DNA of 53,459 nucleotides from Anaerophaga thermohalophila str. Valhall (lineage in GTDB: Bacteria; Bacteroidota; Bacteroidia; Bacteroidales; Marinilabiliaceae): NCBI RefSeq assembly GCF_000250735.1, contig NZ_AHZV01000366.1, forward strand, positions 1 to 53,459, read 5' to 3'. Both the position numbers and the translations under genes were made by a program. The notes beneath the pieces are model-generated. The model was not told the origin of the DNA and did not search any database. It saw nothing but the letters and a program-made list of their open reading frames with translations. How positions within the stretch are numbered: the stretch's first letter is position 1; each line of letters starts with the position of its first letter. Shown here one piece after another: positions 51,205 to 53,459 of this stretch.

Positions 51205-52439
51205 CTTCTTGGGATTTTATAAATAAAATGCCACCACTTAGAGCTAAAATATTGTGATGAGCTTAGTTTTAATGATTGTAATTGATAATAGTTAATATTA
51301 CTCATCAAATTAGTCCCATGGGAAGGATATAATCCTTGGTTTTTATATGCATCTATAAACCCTAATCTTTCTTCTGGAAAATATTTTGTATGCTTACCCA
51401 GTGTAGTATTTTGAGTTTCTAAAGGAATTCCCCTTTTTACTCGTAAACTATGATACATTTCTTTGTTATAAGTCATTTTTAATTTATCATACGTGTCAAA
51501 TGCAAGGTCTCCATATTCAATGGCTCCTGTTTGGGGATTAGTACTACCTAAAAAGCTTTTTCCTTTGCCACCACCATTTACATAATTGGGACCACTGGTA
51601 GTTCCCGTGTACGTACCTTCAAATCCAAAATAATTAAGAATTGCCTGCTTATTCATTCCTTTATCCATCATTCTATTGAAAACATTCTCATTTGTACGAA
51701 AACCTTCACCTTTTGTCAAGTTACTAAAATTTTCGGAAGTAAGTGTTGTAAATAAAGCTCCAGTCGCTGCCCCCCACAACAGACCTTCTCCTATGTCATT
51801 CCCCCAAATTACTGCATCTAATCCACCTGTTACAGCACCCTCTGCTGTTCCTAAGGCAAAATTTGCTCCGAATGTCATACCTGCACCACCGATCATTGAT
51901 AAAGCACCCCCAACAGCACCAACAGCAGCACCTTTCAATGCTCCTCCCCAAAAACCGACTTCTGAATTTGCCCCCCTAATTCCTCCAGTAATTGCTCCAA
52001 TATCTGCACCAATTGCAATAGGGAGTAAAAACTGAGCTCCAGGAATTATTGCACACAAGGCAGTAAAAAAGAACTCCCCATCCGGATCCGTATAAACCAG
52101 CGGGTTATTCAACGCATAACTATACCGGTTAAAATTCTGCGTAAAATCCGGTGCCTGAACATAAGGGTCGGGACTAAGAAAACGACCAAGGGCCGGATCA
52201 TATAGTCGAGCATTCATATTTATCAGGCCGAAGGCCAATAAATGTTCATGCCCGGTATAGCCGCGACCAAACATAAGTTCGGGTTCACTTCCTATGGCAT
52301 ACGTTTGCCAATTGGCAGGATTGCGAAGCTGCCCCCAGGCCGTATAACTGTACTCTGCTTCTAAGTTACCACTTTGATTGGAAATACAGGTAATGCTTCC
52401 CAGATAATCTCTGTGCAGATACCAGGTTAGCCAAAAAAA
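51198..52439 (-). pseudogene. Displaced Rhs C-terminal cassette A
   Basis: 5'-truncated. Recognisable Rhs sequence begins at 52439 as FFWLTWYLHRDYLGS, immediately at the betaine-gene terminator, and continues EYSYTAWGQLRNP, GRGYTGHEHLLAFGLINMN and FLSPDPYV to DPDGEFF. A Gly/Ala-rich pre-toxin segment then precedes a ~150-residue tip of unknown type (KGMNKQAILNYFGFEG, MTYNKEMYHSLRVKRG, LGFIDAYKNQGLYPSHG), ending IPRRW. A GTG at 52508 lies inside the betaine gene and is not credible as a start. No family is assigned to the tip; the KEMYH segment faintly recalls HExxH-type sites without the first His. Confidence 0.7.
52057..52262 (-). repeat. Rhs core repeat R1 (partner of 50403-50689)
   Basis: 206 bp that reappear in cassette B. 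It encodes SGYTGHEHL-like to DPDGEFF, the conserved end of the Rhs core, and could serve as a homology arm for exchange of toxin tips. Confidence 0.85.
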
Positions 52440-52464
52440 AGGACCGGCATTCGCCAGTCCTTTT
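52437..52464 (-). terminator. Intrinsic terminator of the betaine-binding gene
   Basis: On the minus strand AAAAGGACTGGC, loop GAAT, GCCGGTCC and a run of eight T, about 26 nt after the stop. Rhs cassette A begins at this T-run, so the cassette breakpoint lies at the terminator. Confidence 0.9.
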
Positions 52465-52489
52465 CTGATCCTTAAAAATAAAATATTTT

Positions 52490-53350
52490 TTACTCCTCGG
52501 CCGGCCACCAGCCGTCAACCAAAGCTTTGTTGTTCTGGTAGAACTGTTCGGCTCCTTGAAGCGGATCATCTGCATTTTCAACAGCATCCATTAACTCGTA
52601 AAGCTTATTTTCTTCAAACTGAAAGTTCTTAAAGAATTTGGCGAGTTTTGGAAAATCTTCGGTAAATCCTTGGCGGGCCAAAATTCTCATCTCATCGGTG
52701 GGATAGATACCTTTAGGATCCTCCAGATATTTGATATCGTAGCGTGCCCACTTAAAGTGGGGTTTCCACCCGGTAATAACTACCCACTCGTTAGCATCTA
52801 CGGCCTTTTCAAGAGCGGCAACCATAGCTGTACCAGAAGAAGTTACCTGCTTAAAGTCGAGGTCGTATTCTTCAATGGCCTTGAGGGTATTTTTATGAAT
52901 ACCGGCGCCACTCCCAATGCCGATGATCTCTCCGTTAAACTTGTCGACATGATCATTCATTTGAGTAATGGAGTCGATGGTGACATAACTTGGCACAACC
53001 AGTCCGGTAGTACCTCCCGGGAAAGCAGTACCAATATGATCAATCTGCTCTCCGAAACGTTCCCAATACTCAGCATGAGTGTAAGGCAACCATGCATCCA
53101 AAAAGACATCGGCATCACCTTTAGAAAGAGAAGCATAGATTGGACCCGGCTCAATGGGCTTAATTTCCACATCGTATCCCTGCTTATCGAGGAATGCTTT
53201 AGCCAGGTGGGTCATTGCAATTCCTTCCGACCAGTTAGGATAAGGAATAAAAACTTCTTTTTTCTGCTGATCACCTGCACATGAAACTACTGCCAGAGTA
53301 AGGGCAGCAGCGACGGTCAGATTCAATACTTTTTTCATTTTGTTTTTCAT
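52490..53350 (-). CDS. Glycine betaine/proline ABC transporter substrate-binding lipoprotein
   Basis: 286 aa from the ATG at 53350. An AAGGAG sits seven bases before it, whereas the first ATG at 53356 is too close to it. A signal peptide ends in the lipobox LAVVSC, so the protein is lipid-anchored. The body is OpuAC-type: IPYPNWSEGIAMTHLAKAF, DVFLDAWLPYTHAEYWE, and ITGWKPHFKWARYDIKYLEDP, with the several Trp/Tyr expected for a quaternary-ammonium cage. It takes up osmoprotectants such as betaine. The ATPase and permease genes are expected upstream, beyond the window. Confidence 0.88.
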   Translation of the reverse strand: MKNKMKKVLNLTVAAALTLAVVSCAGDQQKKEVFIPYPNWSEGIAMTHLAKAFLDKQGYDVEIKPIEPGPIYASLSKGDADVFLDAWLPYTHAEYWERFGEQIDHIGTAFPGGTTGLVVPSYVTIDSITQMNDHVDKFNGEIIGIGSGAGIHKNTLKAIEEYDLDFKQVTSSGTAMVAALEKAVDANEWVVITGWKPHFKWARYDIKYLEDPKGIYPTDEMRILARQGFTEDFPKLAKFFKNFQFEENKLYELMDAVENADDPLQGAEQFYQNNKALVDGWWPAEE

Positions 53351-53411
53351 AATCATCTCCTTTTAAGGTTTGATATGTCGAATAAAATTCAACAAAATTC
53401 TCGTAAATCAC

Positions 53412-53449
53412 AAATATTTGATTAGATCATTAGATTATTAGATTGAAAG
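53412..53449. repeat. AT-rich ATTAGAT-type repeat upstream of the betaine gene
   Basis: GATTAGATCATTAGATTA then TTAGATTG, an inverted relative of the 28-bp repeats at 41436 and 42974. It is a low-complexity motif of the intergenic regions here. Confidence 0.4.
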
Positions 53450-53459
53450 ATTTAACCTG

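Noticed and set aside
52490-52508. GTG start of Rhs cassette A within the betaine gene
   Set aside because: The open frame extends through the terminator by chance. Rhs sequence is recognisable only after 52439.
1-53459. tRNA, rRNA or other structural RNA genes
   Set aside because: Gaps were read for tRNA arms, rRNA segments and common riboswitch cores; none was convincing.

Overview
The window looks like chromosome of a member of the Bacteroidota. The signs are: promoters of the TTTG / TAnnTTTG type rather than -35/-10 boxes; few strong Shine-Dalgarno sequences; families typical of that phylum (DUF4492 beside cydAB, a DUF6146-type lipoprotein, fused HisB, LytS/LytTR pairs); and an arginine pathway built on N-succinyl intermediates, shown by Pro90 in the ornithine transcarbamylase. 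An HydF-type maturase together with cytochrome bd suggests an anaerobe or microaerobe that can consume oxygen. The genus cannot be named from sequence reading alone.

Layout. 1-3.8 kb: a broken alpha/beta hydrolase, then hisC, an esterase and the fused hisB. 4-7 kb: a DUF6146-like lipoprotein and an ABC-2 exporter pair. 7.2-10.8 kb: Ppx/GppA phosphatase, a sigma-54 activator lacking its DNA-binding domain, and an aspartase/fumarase-family lyase. 10.8-16 kb: a frameshifted PD40 propeller protein, hydF, lpxA. 14.6-20.6 kb: gltD and gltB (glutamate synthase). 21-22.9 kb: a LytS-type kinase and LytTR regulator, with a reading-frame problem at the kinase N terminus. 23.3-26.7 kb: DUF4492, cydA, cydB and a previously unlisted 49-aa membrane protein. 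26.9-48.2 kb: a nitrogen/arginine/proline block. On the minus strand this is argR, an N-acyltransferase (probable N-succinylglutamate synthase), argG, argC, argD, a NUMOD4/HNH-like gene, proC, proB, proA, the succinylornithine transcarbamylase, argB, argE, argH, citrate synthase and carA. carB is divergent from argR. Together these make carbamoyl phosphate, arginine and proline from glutamate, with GltBD and citrate synthase supplying glutamate and 2-oxoglutarate. 48.3-52.4 kb: a graveyard of displaced Rhs C-terminal toxin cassettes with candidate immunity genes. 52.5 kb to the end: a glycine-betaine-type ABC binding lipoprotein.

The most unusual signal is not a gene. A ~164-bp interspersed element occurs seven times in full or near-full form and several more times as reduced, decayed or diverged copies. 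Its ends are inverted repeats (AGTGTCTGTCCATAAA / TTTATAGACACGCACT), and three copies are flanked by perfect 4-bp A/T duplications. Inside is a nested hairpin whose apical sequence is conserved while the stem arms differ between copies with matching compensatory changes. It sits only in gaps, often directly at stop codons, and punctuates the arg block. The Rhs cassettes are the second notable system: two cassettes share a 206-bp core repeat and the same ATGGTAA toxin-stop/immunity-start overlap, and both candidate immunity proteins carry signal peptides.

All calls come from reading the sequence and from family knowledge. No searches were run. Several genes are broken by single-base or homopolymer differences, so sequencing error must be considered for those.
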